Shown: positions 38,371 to 47,799, counted from the first letter of the stretch. The stretch is DNA of 64,000 bases from Cytobacillus solani (GCF_001420595.1 NZ_LJIX01000006.1:4368857-4432856), one strand, 5' to 3'. Translations and numbers: made by a program. Notes: generated from the sequence alone by a model not told the origin.

Positions 38371-38779
38371 CTTGTTATGGTAAAAATGTAGTAGTGTATT
38401 TTTTGTGCATCGTTTTAGTGTAGTGGTTACTTAAATGGAACTGTTTTTCTATGTACTGAAGAAGGGTGTCCTGAATTTACTATCGGGACACCCTCTGTTT
38501 CTTTGGATTTTCTGTTTGGGTTTAAATCAGAGTTGATCTTATAGAATCCTTCTATGAGACGATTTCTTTCGCTTTTTGGGGGATTCTGTCCAATCGAAAG
38601 ATCCTTTTTTCTTGAAAAATCAGGATGCATGCTTCTTATGTGACTTCTTTTTCCTCTTTTTTAAAAAATCGGGCTCCATACTCTTTATACGTGGCCTCTT
38701 TTTCTCTTCAATACCATGAGACAGCTCCTATCGATTTTATCTCTTAGACCTCTCTAATGAGCTTGTTCTCAAAATACCC
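38371..38779. other. 409-base intergenic region, repeats but no gene
   Basis: Contains a GGGTGTCC / GGGACACCC hairpin (about 38464-38494; possible SASP terminator) and two imperfect direct repeats of about 50 bases (near 38612 and 38664) sharing AAAAATC-GG-CAT-CT. The open frame on the minus strand looks spurious. Confidence 0.4.
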
Positions 38780-39994
38780 CTATTTGTCCTCAGCAGCTTT
38801 TCTTTCATTAAATTCGTCTTTGATCGCTGTTAATAATTCAGAGTTGATTATTAATTCCAGTCCAGTTAAAGCAAGTGCCTTCGCTCCAGTAATTAATGCT
38901 TCATCTCCCTTTTTAGAAGCAGCTGCCTCTCTAAACGGAACTGTATGACCAACGAGATCATCTGCACCAATTTTAATATACGGGTGGATTGTCGGTACTA
39001 CTTGACTGATGTTTCCAGCATCTGTTGAACCAATGCCATCCTTATCATCTAAAATAACTGTTTCCCCTAATTCCTCGATGATGCGATGAAATACTTCATC
39101 AAACTTCCTATTTAATAGAAGATTATCAACTTCATTTTGGAAAGCGATGATATTAAGCGTAGCACCCGTCGCTAGTGCTGCACCTTCAGCAATAGCCTTT
39201 ACCTTCTTTGTTACTTCATTTAAATGTGCTCTTGTTGCTGCACGGATAAAGAATCTTGCTTTCGCATATTCAGGAATAATATTCGGCGCGTCTCCGCCGT
39301 CTGTAATAATCCCATGAATGCGGACATCATCCTTTAACTGTTGACGTAACGCATTGACTCCATTGAATAGCTGGATAACCGCATCAAGTGCATTAATGCC
39401 TTCGTGTGGAGCAGCTGCTGCATGTGCTGGCTTGCCAATAAACTCAAAGTCAAGCGGATCGACAGCTAGTGATGTGCTCGTCAGCCTTGTTTGATTAGAT
39501 GGATGGATCATTAATGCGGCATCAATCCCTTCTAATAGCCCATGCTTTACAAAGCTTCCTTTTGCACTTCCATTTGGACCACCTTCTTCGGCAGGAGTCC
39601 CTAATACAACAACCTCTCCTCCAGTTTCATCTAATGCCTTGCTTAATGCGATCGCAGCTCCAACACTCGTTGTTCCAATGATGTTATGGCCACATGCATG
39701 ACCAAGACCAGGTAGCGCATCATACTCAGCTAGAAATGCGATAGCCGGTCCTTCTAAGAAGGATTTTTTACGAGCAAGGAAAGAAGTATGGTGTCCAGCT
39801 ACTGCCTTTTCCACCTCAAATCCTTCTTTCTCAAGAATGTCAATCAGCAGTCCTGAAGCAAAATACTCTTCATTTCCGATTTCAGGCTTTGCATGAATTT
39901 GATGACTAGCTGAAATATAAAGCTCCTTATTGCTTTCCACATTCTCGTTAATTGCTATTTTTAACTCATCGATTGTTTTTAATGGTGTTGACAT
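38780..39994 (-). CDS. M20 family amidohydrolase/peptidase
   Basis: 404-residue metallohydrolase of the M20 amidohydrolase group, probably removing an acyl or aminoacyl group from an amino acid derivative. Metal-binding motifs: PGLGHACGHNIIG, EEGGPNGSAKGSFV and the dimerisation-domain GKPAHAAAAPHEG. It lies 36 bases after metQ on the same strand, downstream of two SAM riboswitches. It therefore probably works in methionine or cysteine salvage, for example on N-acyl-methionine. The substrate is inferred. Confidence 0.85.
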   Translation of the reverse strand: MSTPLKTIDELKIAINENVESNKELYISASHQIHAKPEIGNEEYFASGLLIDILEKEGFEVEKAVAGHHTSFLARKKSFLEGPAIAFLAEYDALPGLGHACGHNIIGTTSVGAAIALSKALDETGGEVVVLGTPAEEGGPNGSAKGSFVKHGLLEGIDAALMIHPSNQTRLTSTSLAVDPLDFEFIGKPAHAAAAPHEGINALDAVIQLFNGVNALRQQLKDDVRIHGIITDGGDAPNIIPEYAKARFFIRAATRAHLNEVTKKVKAIAEGAALATGATLNIIAFQNEVDNLLLNRKFDEVFHRIIEELGETVILDDKDGIGSTDAGNISQVVPTIHPYIKIGADDLVGHTVPFREAAASKKGDEALITGAKALALTGLELIINSELLTAIKDEFNERKAAEDK

Positions 39995-40030
39995 GGTTAT
40001 TTCCTCCCTAATGTTTTTTATTTAAATCCA

Positions 40031-40861
40031 TTACCAGCCAATATCGCTTAACGGAATAAATGTTGGAATGGAATTTCCTTTGTATTCTTTTTCGATAAAT
40101 TCAGCTACATCATCCTCTTGATAAAGCTCAGCCAATCTCTTTAGATGTTTCTTGTCCTTGTCTTCTGCTCGTGTGGCAATAATATTGACATATGGAGTAG
40201 CAGTAGCACTCTCATGGTAAATGGAGTCCTTCGTTGGATTGAATCCTGCATCAACTGCAATTCCGTTATTAATGACGGAAGCTGCTACATCTGGGAGAAC
40301 ACGCGGTGTTTGTGCTGCAACCATTTCGACAATTTCAAGATTTTTAGGATTTTCAACGATTTTATCTAATGATCCGTTGCCATCGTAATCGTCTGTCAGC
40401 TTAATCAGGCCAGCTTCTTGAAGAAGAAGCAGCGCTCTTCCCATATTGGATACATCATTTGGTACCGCTATTTTTCCTCCCTCAGGAATTTCATCAATAG
40501 ACTTATATTTTTCAGAATAAATTCCCATTGGTGCAAGAACTGTCGTGGCAATTGGCACTAAATCTAAATTATGTTCCTTTATAAAAGAGTCAAAGTACGC
40601 AACGGTTTGGAATGCATTGGCATCAAGCTCGCCTTCAGCTAGGGCAATGTTCGGCTGTACATAGTCAGAGAAACTGATTATTTCTACTTCAATGCCTTCC
40701 TTTGCTGCCTTTTCTGCTACGAAGTCCCAAATGCGGTTATCTGATCCGCTTACACCAATCTTCACTTTTACGGTTTTTTCTTTTCCGCTTGTTTCGCTTG
40801 AGCACGCTGTACTAAAAACGGCCAGTGTTAAAATAATGAATGCTAAAAATAACTTTTTCAT
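40031..40861 (-). CDS. metQ: Methionine ABC transporter substrate-binding lipoprotein
   Basis: NlpA/MetQ-type lipoprotein (276 residues). Signal peptide with lipobox STAC-S, Cys at about residue 20, then the binding domain with VKIGVSGSDNRIWDFVAEKA and EGELDANAFQTVAYFDSFIK. It feeds MetN and MetP. The ATG three codons into the longest frame has the better spacing from GGAGG. It follows metP by 17 bases. Confidence 0.95.
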   Translation of the reverse strand: MKKLFLAFIILTLAVFSTACSSETSGKEKTVKVKIGVSGSDNRIWDFVAEKAAKEGIEVEIISFSDYVQPNIALAEGELDANAFQTVAYFDSFIKEHNLDLVPIATTVLAPMGIYSEKYKSIDEIPEGGKIAVPNDVSNMGRALLLLQEAGLIKLTDDYDGNGSLDKIVENPKNLEIVEMVAAQTPRVLPDVAASVINNGIAVDAGFNPTKDSIYHESATATPYVNIIATRAEDKDKKHLKRLAELYQEDDVAEFIEKEYKGNSIPTFIPLSDIGW

Positions 40862-40878
40862 TGTTGTCATCCTCCTGA

Positions 40879-41529
40879 TTATCGTCTGCGAATTCTTTTT
40901 GATAAAATATTGCCAAAGGTTTGCAGCCCTTGAACCATTACGACTAAAATACCTACTGTGATCAGCATAACCATTGTGTCGAACCGCTGATAGCCATATG
41001 TAATAGCTAAATCACCAAGTCCTCCCCCGCCAACAGCTCCAGCCATTGCAGAAGCTCCTACTAAACCAATTGTTGCAATCGTAAAGGCTAATACTAAAGA
41101 GCTAAGCGCCTCTGGGATGAGAAATTTGAAAATGATTTGCGCCGGTGTTGCTCCCATCGCCTGAGCTGCTTCAAGGACACCTGGGTCTACTTCAAGCAAG
41201 GAATTTTCTATTAATCTGGCAATATATGGACCAGCGTAAAATACGAGTGGAACGACTGCTGCCGCTGTTCCGATTGATGTGCCTACAATCAGCCTTGTAA
41301 CCGGTATGATCGCCACCATTAAAATAATGAATGGCACCGAGCGGAAAATATTAATAATTCCGTTGCTTACATTGAAAACTGGCAAATTTTCCAGCAGATG
41401 TCCCTTTCTTGTTATGACAAGAAGAATTCCTAGCGGCAAACCGAGAACAGCTGAAAATAATAGAGAAAATGCCACCATCTGAATCGTTTCAATTAGCGCT
41501 TCAATAATTTGCTCTGAATTAACTAGCAT
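40879..41529 (-). CDS. metP: Methionine ABC transporter permease
   Basis: 216-residue MetI/MetP-type permease with about five membrane segments. The conserved ATPase-contact loop is EAAQAMGATPAQIIFKFLIP. Typical segments: NIFRSVPFIILMVAIIPVTR and AMAGAVGGGGLGDLAITYGY. It overlaps metN by 11 bases. Confidence 0.96.
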   Translation of the reverse strand: MLVNSEQIIEALIETIQMVAFSLLFSAVLGLPLGILLVITRKGHLLENLPVFNVSNGIINIFRSVPFIILMVAIIPVTRLIVGTSIGTAAAVVPLVFYAGPYIARLIENSLLEVDPGVLEAAQAMGATPAQIIFKFLIPEALSSLVLAFTIATIGLVGASAMAGAVGGGGLGDLAITYGYQRFDTMVMLITVGILVVMVQGLQTFGNILSKRIRRR

Positions 41530-42550
41530 GTGCTTTCACTTCCTTTACTGTTACTTTCTCTTGGCTGATAAACATTAATGCCCGGTTGATTTCACTCTCT
41601 GCCCCCTGAAATTCAACGATCAAATTCCCGAAAGGTGTGCCTTGCAGCTCGGTAATATTTCCAAAAAGAACATTGATGTGAATGTCAAACTTCTTCGCCA
41701 GCTGTGAGAGCAGCGGCTGGCCTGCTGAATTGCCGATAAAATTGATTCGGAAAATCTTTTGAAGTCCTTCATTTTTCTCAACAATTTCTTTAATGGAATC
41801 AGGAATTTGGTCATTCATGACCGAGCTGACAAAGTTTCTTGCCGTCTCTGTTTTCGGTGACGAAAAGACATTGAAAACAGTCCCTTCCTCAATGATCTTC
41901 CCCGCTTCAATAACTGCAACCCGATCACAAATTTCTCGGATGACTGCCATCTCATGGGTGATAATGAGAATCGTAATGTTATATTCTCGATTTATTTTTT
42001 TCAACAGCTCCAGGATCGAGCTTGTTGTTTGCGGATCAAGTGCAGAAGTTGCCTCATCACATAAGAGAATCGAAGGCTTTGTAGCGAGTGCCCTTGCAAT
42101 ACCGATCCGCTGCTTCTGCCCGCCTGATAGCTGATCTGGATAATTATTCGCTTTGTCTGACAAACCTACAAACTCTAATAGCTCATTCACTCTTTTCTTC
42201 ATTTCCTCTTTTGGCACCTTTGCTAGAATTAATGGCATGGCCACATTCGCAAACACCGTTTTTGAGTTTAGGAGATTGAAATGCTGAAAGACCATCCCGA
42301 TATTTCTTTTTACCTCACGGATTTCCTTTGCTGATAAAGCTGTCAGATCATATCCATCCACAATCACACGGCCAGATGTAGGCTGCTCGAGCCAATTGAC
42401 ACAGCGGATAAGCGAGCTTTTTCCCGCTCCGCTAAACCCGATTACACCGAAAATCTCCCCTTTATTGATTGTTAAATTAATTCCATTCAGTGCCGCAACC
42501 TGCTGTCCGCCGCTGGTATACACCTTTTTCAAATTTTGAAATTCAATCAT
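41519..42550 (-). CDS. metN: Methionine ABC transporter ATPase
   Basis: 343-residue ATPase. Walker A GFSGAGKSSLIRC, Q-loop VFQHFNLL, signature LSGGQKQRIGIARAL, Walker B ILLCDEATSALDP. A C-terminal NIL (regulatory, methionine-sensing) domain covers about residues 265-340. It is first in metNPQ plus the M20 gene and is controlled by two SAM-I riboswitches upstream. Confidence 0.96.
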   Translation of the reverse strand: MIEFQNLKKVYTSGGQQVAALNGINLTINKGEIFGVIGFSGAGKSSLIRCVNWLEQPTSGRVIVDGYDLTALSAKEIREVKRNIGMVFQHFNLLNSKTVFANVAMPLILAKVPKEEMKKRVNELLEFVGLSDKANNYPDQLSGGQKQRIGIARALATKPSILLCDEATSALDPQTTSSILELLKKINREYNITILIITHEMAVIREICDRVAVIEAGKIIEEGTVFNVFSSPKTETARNFVSSVMNDQIPDSIKEIVEKNEGLQKIFRINFIGNSAGQPLLSQLAKKFDIHINVLFGNITELQGTPFGNLIVEFQGAESEINRALMFISQEKVTVKEVKAHAS

Positions 42551-42660
42551 TTTGTTCTCTCCTTCCGGTGACTGACACCTTTATACTGGAATTGCCTGTG
42601 GGTGTGCAGGCAAACTTTTGATCTTTTTTAATTGCGTGCCCCAGTCCTTTATGAAAAAAA

Positions 42661-42700
42661 GGAAATAAAAATCCCTCTTCCTGAAAACAAGAAGAGGGCA
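42661..42700 (-). terminator. Expression-platform terminator of SAM riboswitch 2
   Basis: Minus-strand stem CCCTCTTC / GAAGAGGG followed by ATTTTTATTT. The CCTCTTC arm can pair alternatively with the 3' side of P1 (AAGAAGAG), giving the usual antiterminator switch. Confidence 0.85.
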
Positions 42701-42730
42701 TTCCTTTATTCACAAATAAAGGGCAGGGGG

Positions 42731-42842
42731 TCTCTTCTTATCTCTCAAGCTTTTCGCTTGCTGGATTTGGCATAGATTCCAAAATGGAATCCGCTGCCGA
42801 GGCTTCATCGGGCCAGTCCCTCTGCCTCTCTCGATAAGAATG
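42731..42842 (-). promoter_or_regulatory. SAM-I riboswitch aptamer, downstream copy
   Basis: On the minus strand: CTTATCGAGAGAGGCAGAGG, then GACTGGCCCGATGAAGCCTC, then GGCAGCGG...CC and the closing P1 strand GAGATAAGAAG. These are the S-box core elements. High S-adenosylmethionine would end transcription before metN. Confidence 0.95.
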
Positions 42843-42919
42843 TATATTTATTTTTATTATTCCAATGCGAAAACTATGATTATTACACAAAAAACTCGAA
42901 TTCCTCCTTTGTTGTTTAC

Positions 42920-42952
42920 AACAAAAAACCTCTTCTTAAAAAGAAGAGGACA
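42920..42952 (-). terminator. Expression-platform terminator of SAM riboswitch 1
   Basis: Minus-strand stem CCTCTTCT / AGAAGAGG followed by TTTTTTGTTG. It lies between the two aptamers, so each aptamer has its own terminator. Confidence 0.9.
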
Positions 42953-42970
42953 GAATTCAACGTTTGCGCC

Positions 42971-43073
42971 TCTTCTTATCTATCAAGACATGCTTGCTGG
43001 AATTGGCACGGTACAATAAGTCCGTTGCCGAGGTGTCGTAGGGCCAGTCCCTCAACCTCTCTTGATAAGAAGT
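42971..43073 (-). promoter_or_regulatory. SAM-I riboswitch aptamer, upstream copy
   Basis: On the minus strand: CTTATCAAGAGAGGTTGAGG, GACTGGCCCTACGACACCTC, GGCAACGG, and the closing strand CTTGATAGATAAGAAG. P3 is shorter than in the downstream copy. This makes two complete SAM-I switches in series before metNPQ. Confidence 0.95.
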
Positions 43074-43166
43074 ACTTCACATATTCGATTTGGTTAACTT
43101 GAAATATACTTTACATTCAATAAAATAAAAAGTCAACTACTTTTTCGAAATTTATGAATGCAATGA

Positions 43167-44090
43167 TCAATGATACGTTTTTGAATGTTGAGAGGATTGA
43201 TCCATTTCCTTTGTTTCTGTTCCTCTTGTTCCAAGATATATTGCTCCTAACACACACATGATTCCAATCAGTTGATTCAGGCCAAAAGGTTCTTTTAATA
43301 AACCAATGCCTACCAATGTTGCCGTTATTGGAATAAACCCTGTAAAGATTCCCGCTATATTAGCGCTTACCTTTGCAACTCCTTTATACCAAAGAACGAA
43401 TGAAAGCACACTGGCAGTGATTGCATAATAAACAATAAGCAGGTATACAGTTAGGTCCAAATCTAAGAAATTATATGTGATCGCTTCCTTTATCGAAAAA
43501 GGAAGAAAGAAAATAAAGCCTATGATGTTCACTCCTGTAGCCATTTGAATCGGCGTCAGCACAGCTGATAGCTTTTTGGCAAATATGGTAAACAAGGCTT
43601 CTGAAATAACGGCACCAAAGACAAGTACATTTCCGAGTAAAAATAAGGGGCTATCTATAGTTGATGAGTTCGTTTGAAAGGTAATAATTGATATCCCTAA
43701 GACTGCAAGACAAATAGAAATAGCCTGTGGAGCAGACATTCTTTCTCTTAAAAAGAAAAATGACAGAAGGGCGATTACTGCTGGAACGGTACTCGTAATA
43801 ATTCCTGCAGCTGTAGCAGATGTAAAACGTACCCCATAAAGCATGAGAACACTAAACAAGAAAACACCAAAAAATGACTGCAAAATTAAATAGCCCCAGT
43901 GACTTTTCTGCAACTTCACCGCTTGCGGCCGGCTGATCAACATCATTGGAACTAAAAAAAGTAAAGCAATCAGGAATCTTATTTCGGAAAAAAGAAAGAT
44001 CGGGACATCCTCAACAATTATTTTGCCAACCGCAACATTTGCGCCTACAAAAGCCATTGATAATGCCAGCTGGAAATAGGCTATTTTCAC
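43167..44090 (-). CDS. EamA (DMT) family transporter
   Basis: 307 residues with ten predicted membrane segments in two EamA repeats, for example AFVGANVAVGKIIVEDVPIF and FTSATAAGIITSTVPAVIAL in the first half and ITASVLSFVLWYKGVAKVSA in the second. Members export amino acids and metabolites. The neighbouring met genes suggest, but do not prove, a related substrate. A polar C-terminal tail follows the last helix. No regulatory motif is visible. Confidence 0.85.
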   Translation of the reverse strand: MKIAYFQLALSMAFVGANVAVGKIIVEDVPIFLFSEIRFLIALLFLVPMMLISRPQAVKLQKSHWGYLILQSFFGVFLFSVLMLYGVRFTSATAAGIITSTVPAVIALLSFFFLRERMSAPQAISICLAVLGISIITFQTNSSTIDSPLFLLGNVLVFGAVISEALFTIFAKKLSAVLTPIQMATGVNIIGFIFFLPFSIKEAITYNFLDLDLTVYLLIVYYAITASVLSFVLWYKGVAKVSANIAGIFTGFIPITATLVGIGLLKEPFGLNQLIGIMCVLGAIYLGTRGTETKEMDQSSQHSKTYH

Positions 44091-44286
44091 TGCTCTCTCA
44101 CCCCTGCTTCTTTTATCATAGAGCCAATGCTGTAGAAGTCTTAGAACAACATATACTTTCCTTCATTACCCCTCACTTTCTTTATTTGTTAAACGCCATT
44201 CCTTTGATTATAGAGTGTTCTATCTGTCGTGTAAATCATTAAAAACTGAATTATTTTTATTTTCAGACTTAGGATAAAACCTAATT

Positions 44287-44332
44287 AAAAAAGATCCCCA
44301 CAGCTGTTTAGAGCAGCCGTGGGGATCTTTTT
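44287..44332 (-). terminator. Terminator of the copper operon
   Basis: Stem GATCCCCAC / GTGGGGATC with T-runs, downstream of the small gene after copA. Confidence 0.9.
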
Positions 44333-44375
44333 AAACCATCTATTCCTTATCTCCAAATGAAAACCCTATTTCATC

Positions 44376-44507
44376 TTACTTTTCATGCTGCTCCGTATCA
44401 GAATGACCAGGATCATCAACTGGTGATCCAGCAATCGCCGTATAGGAGTAGTATCCACCTACGACAATTAACAGATAAACGATTGCTGAAAGCGCCCATT
44501 TTTTCAT
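44376..44507 (-). CDS. 43-residue membrane protein downstream of copA
   Basis: The frame starts 13 bases after the copA stop behind AGGGAGA and encodes MKKWALSAIVYLLIVVGGYY followed by a polar tail with DDPGHSDTEQHEK. One N-terminal membrane segment leaves a short His/Asp/Glu-rich tail outside or in the cytoplasm. The spacing and the shared terminator put it in the csoR-copZ-copA operon. The acidic/His tail could bind metal; this is inference. No named family is recognised. Confidence 0.65.
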   Translation of the reverse strand: MKKWALSAIVYLLIVVGGYYSYTAIAGSPVDDPGHSDTEQHEK

Positions 44508-44520
44508 ATGAATCTCTCCC

Positions 44521-46935
44521 TTATAATTTTACTCGTTGTAGACGAAGGGCATTGAGGACAACAGAAACTGAACTGAAGGCCATTGCTGCTCCAGCAAGCC
44601 ATGGTGCCAGAAATCCTAGAGCTGCAATCGGAATGCCAAGCGTGTTGTAGCCAAAGGCCCAGAATAGATTCTGCTTAATATTGCGGATCGTTTTCTTACT
44701 CATAAAGATGGCATCGGCAATGCTGTTTAAATCGCCTCTAATTAAGGTGATATCAGCTGCTTCCATCGCAACGTCCGTTCCTGTTCCGATTGCCATTCCA
44801 ATATCAGCCACTGCTAACGCTGGTGCATCGTTAATTCCGTCTCCTACCATTGCGACTTTCTTCCCTTGCTGCTGAAGCTTCTTCACTTCTTCTGCTTTTC
44901 CTTCAGGGAGAACCTCTGCGATTACACGGTCGACCCCAGCAAGCTTCGCAATCGCTTGTGCCGTTTGCTCGTTGTCGCCTGTAATCATAATTACTTCAAG
45001 TCCCAAATCCTTTAAACGGCTAATGGCTTCGGTTGATGTTTCTTTTATTGTATCGGCAACAGCAACAATTCCTGCGAATGCACCATCGATTGCTACTAAC
45101 ATCGCTGTTTTTCCTTGCTTTTCAAGAGTAAGCATATCGTCTGACACATGTTCTATTTCAATATTGAATTTTTTCATTAAACGTCGTGTGCCGGCTAGCA
45201 CTTCTTTCCCATCAACGAGGGCTTTAATTCCGTAGCCTGGGATTGCCTCAAACGCACTAGGGTGGGTAAGAGTGATGTTTTTCTCCTGAATTCCTTCAAC
45301 GATTGCCTGTGCAAGCGGGTGTTCAGATTGCTTTTCTGCTGAACCGACTAATGTTAAAAATTCCGCTTCTTCTAGTTTTGTGATGACATCCGTTAATACT
45401 GGTGCTCCATTTGTGATTGTACCTGTTTTGTCTAAAATCACTGTATTAATTCGATGCGTCATTTCAAGATGCTCTCCACCTTTAAAAAGAACACCATATT
45501 CTGCAGCCCGGCCAGATCCTGCCATAATAGATGTTGGTGTAGCAAGACCGAGTGCACATGGACATGCAATAACAAGGACGGCAATTAATTTCTCGAGTGC
45601 TTCTGCAAAGTCACCTGGTGCAACAAACAAGTACCACACGAAAAATGTGATGACAGCAATTCCTACAACAATTGGTACAAAGACACCGGAAATAGAATCC
45701 GCTAGACGCTGGATCGGCGCTTTTGAACCTTGTGCTTCTTCTACCACTTTAATAATTTGGGCAAGAGCTGTCTCTTTCCCTACCTTTGTTGCTTTTATTT
45801 TAATAAATCCATTTTTGTTTAATGTTGCGCCAATAACTCTATCCCCAACCGTCTTATCAACTGGAACACTTTCTCCTGTTATCATTGACTCATCAAGGGC
45901 AGACTGGCCTTCAAGAATTTCGCCATCGACTGGAATTTTCTCTCCTGGCTTTACTAGAATAATGTCTCCAGCAACTACTTCCTCTAGCGGGATTTCCATT
46001 TCTTTTTCTTCTCGAATGACAGTTGCTGTTTTTGCCTGCAAGCCCATTAATTTCTTGATTGCTTCTGAAGAACGGCCTTTCGCTTTTGCCTCAAAAACTT
46101 TACCAAGAATAATTAATGTAATAAGCACAGCACTTGTTTCAAAATAAAGTCCTTCCGGATGCGCACCGCTGCCAATGGTTTTTAAAGATAAATATAAGCT
46201 GTAAAAATAAGCAGCTGATGTCCCTAATGCAACAAGCACATCCATATTTGCACTCTTATTTCTTAACGCCTTATATGCACCTACATAAAACTGCTTACCA
46301 ATATAAAATTGTACAGGTGTGGCAAGTGCCATTTGCACCCACGGATTCATAAATGCTTCAGGTACGTATATAAAAGAGGTAAAGCTAAAGTGACCAGCCA
46401 TTGCCCATAAAAGCGGCAAGGATAGGATCAGGGAAAAAATAAATTTCCCTTGCTGCTTTTCGATTTCTTTTAATCGATGGTCGACCGTTCCTTTCTCATT
46501 ATCCTCACTTTTCACACTTGCTCCATAGCCAAGTTTTTCTACCTTTTGTGTCATCTCAGCTGGTGATACGATGGACGGATTAAACTCAACCGCTGCCTTT
46601 TCTAAGGCAAGGTTCACGTTCGCGCTTATAATCCCATCCATTTTATTTAGACCTTTCTCGATGCGAATCGCACATGCTGCACAAGTCATTCCAGTTAGAA
46701 CGAGTTCAACCTTTTCCGTGATCACATCATAGCCAAGCGCTCTGATTTTTTCCTGAATATCAGCTGGCCCCATCTTTGCAGCATCAAATTTTACTGATGC
46801 CTTTTCGAGTGCCAGGTTCACATTCGCATCTGACACACCTTCCATTTTATTTAGACCCTTTTCAATTCGTGTTGCACATGCTGCACAGGTCATTCCGGTA
46901 ATTTGAAACTGACTTTCAACCACTTTTTCACTCAT
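44521..46935 (-). CDS. copA: Copper-exporting P-type ATPase
   Basis: P1B-type ATPase (804 residues) pumping Cu(I) out. Two N-terminal HMA domains each carry GMTCAAC (residues 14-20 and 82-88). The membrane metal site is [13 protein letters not shown], the phosphorylation motif [11 protein letters not shown], the phosphatase TGESVPVDK, and the hinge [13 protein letters not shown]. The start at 46935 follows GGAGG; the longer frame to 47004 runs through the operator-like sequence upstream. It is preceded by copZ. Confidence 0.97.
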   Translation of the reverse strand: MSEKVVESQFQITGMTCAACATRIEKGLNKMEGVSDANVNLALEKASVKFDAAKMGPADIQEKIRALGYDVITEKVELVLTGMTCAACAIRIEKGLNKMDGIISANVNLALEKAAVEFNPSIVSPAEMTQKVEKLGYGASVKSEDNEKGTVDHRLKEIEKQQGKFIFSLILSLPLLWAMAGHFSFTSFIYVPEAFMNPWVQMALATPVQFYIGKQFYVGAYKALRNKSANMDVLVALGTSAAYFYSLYLSLKTIGSGAHPEGLYFETSAVLITLIILGKVFEAKAKGRSSEAIKKLMGLQAKTATVIREEKEMEIPLEEVVAGDIILVKPGEKIPVDGEILEGQSALDESMITGESVPVDKTVGDRVIGATLNKNGFIKIKATKVGKETALAQIIKVVEEAQGSKAPIQRLADSISGVFVPIVVGIAVITFFVWYLFVAPGDFAEALEKLIAVLVIACPCALGLATPTSIMAGSGRAAEYGVLFKGGEHLEMTHRINTVILDKTGTITNGAPVLTDVITKLEEAEFLTLVGSAEKQSEHPLAQAIVEGIQEKNITLTHPSAFEAIPGYGIKALVDGKEVLAGTRRLMKKFNIEIEHVSDDMLTLEKQGKTAMLVAIDGAFAGIVAVADTIKETSTEAISRLKDLGLEVIMITGDNEQTAQAIAKLAGVDRVIAEVLPEGKAEEVKKLQQQGKKVAMVGDGINDAPALAVADIGMAIGTGTDVAMEAADITLIRGDLNSIADAIFMSKKTIRNIKQNLFWAFGYNTLGIPIAALGFLAPWLAGAAMAFSSVSVVLNALRLQRVKL

Positions 46936-46949
46936 TTCTTTAAGCCTCC

Positions 46950-46968
46950 TATACCTATATAGGGTATA
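46950..46968. promoter_or_regulatory. Palindrome in front of copA (CsoR-like operator or RBS hairpin)
   Basis: TATACCTATATAGGGTATA lies just upstream of the copA ribosome site between copZ and copA. It resembles a CsoR half-site pair (ATACCC...GGTAT) and could also fold as an RNA hairpin next to the ribosome site. Confidence 0.45.
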
Positions 46969-47021
46969 TTTTTTTGAAAAAGAGAGCGTGCTAAACTTTA
47001 GCACGGCTAGAACGCGAAATA

Positions 47022-47228
47022 TTAGTTTACATCATATCCTTGATCATCAATCGTTTCTTTAATTTTATCTAATGATACTTCTGTTGAAGAATACTCAACA
47101 TCTACTGTTCCATTTTCAAGGTGAACGTTAACCTTAGAAACACCTGCTAATTCGCCTACGCTTCCTTCGATTGCTTTCACACAATGTCCACATGACATGC
47201 CTGCTACATTTAGAGTTACTTTTTCCAT
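47022..47228 (-). CDS. copZ: Copper chaperone CopZ
   Basis: 68-residue cytoplasmic HMA protein with the Cu(I) site GMSCGHC (Cys13, Cys16) and the typical [17 protein letters not shown]. It hands copper to CopA and CsoR. The ATG at 47228 follows AAGGAG; the in-frame GTG three codons earlier is too close to the site. It starts 12 bases after csoR. Confidence 0.95.
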   Translation of the reverse strand: MEKVTLNVAGMSCGHCVKAIEGSVGELAGVSKVNVHLENGTVDVEYSSTEVSLDKIKETIDDQGYDVN

Positions 47229-47240
47229 CTTTAACACTCC

Positions 47241-47588
47241 TTATTTTTTCATCAATTTATGAATGGTTACAAGAACTTCATCTAATACTTCCGTATCTCC
47301 CTCTTGAAGGCGATCAACCACACAGCCCTTTAAATGCCCTTCAAGAAGAATTTTTGCAACACTATTCAACGCTGATTGCGTCGCAGAAATTTGCGTGATC
47401 ACATCATCACAATAAGTGTCTCTTTCGATTAAGCCTTTTATTCCGCGGATTTGTCCTTCTATACGGTTTAATCGTGTGACAAGATTACTTTTCACCTTAT
47501 CAGAATGATGGCTCTTTCTTTCACTCCCGCTTGAACAGCAGTTTTCTTCTTCTGACAGCATTGCATCTTTTTCTAGATCGAAACCCAT
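47241..47588 (-). CDS. csoR: Copper-sensing repressor CsoR
   Basis: 115-residue CsoR/RcnR family repressor. The Cu(I) ligands are Cys60 (DTYCDD), His85 and Cys89 (EGHLKGCVV), within VTRLNRIEGQIRGIKGLIER and the rest of the helical fold. The N-terminal 30 residues are longer than usual and carry two extra cysteines (EENCCSS). It heads the csoR-copZ-copA operon and should release its operator when copper binds. Confidence 0.95.
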   Translation of the reverse strand: MGFDLEKDAMLSEEENCCSSGSERKSHHSDKVKSNLVTRLNRIEGQIRGIKGLIERDTYCDDVITQISATQSALNSVAKILLEGHLKGCVVDRLQEGDTEVLDEVLVTIHKLMKK

Positions 47589-47603
47589 ATGGTTTTCCCC
47601 CTT

Positions 47604-47646
47604 GCGCTTATTATATTATACCCCCGTATAGTATGTAAAGGGGTAT
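47604..47646 (-). promoter_or_regulatory. csoR-copZA promoter with CsoR operator
   Basis: Minus-strand TTTACA and TATAAT (18-base spacer) flank the sequence TATACGGGGGTATA, which matches the TACGGGGGTAT core of CsoR sites. Binding would block the promoter, giving copper-inducible autoregulation. Confidence 0.75.
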
Positions 47647-47710
47647 TTCATTAAAAAATGTGAATTTTTTTTGACTGTTAATTACTATTATAATACATTC
47701 CCTTTATGTA

Positions 47711-47740
47711 ACAAAACCGCTGCCTTTATTAGGCAGCGGC
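47711..47740 (-). terminator. Terminator of the TraB/GumN gene
   Basis: Stem CCGCTGCC / GGCAGCGG followed by TTTTG on the minus strand. Confidence 0.75.
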
Positions 47741-47799
47741 TATTATCTGTATTCATCAAGTGCTAACCTTCAGGTGGCAGCTCTCATTTAAAAAATGTT

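Noticed and set aside
38427-38630. 67-residue minus-strand frame after the SASP gene
   Set aside because: It spans a strong hairpin and repeat DNA, and the sequence is low-complexity with no ribosome site.
45380-46147. 255-residue open frame antisense to copA
   Set aside because: No ribosome site; it exists because the copA codon pattern leaves the opposite strand open.
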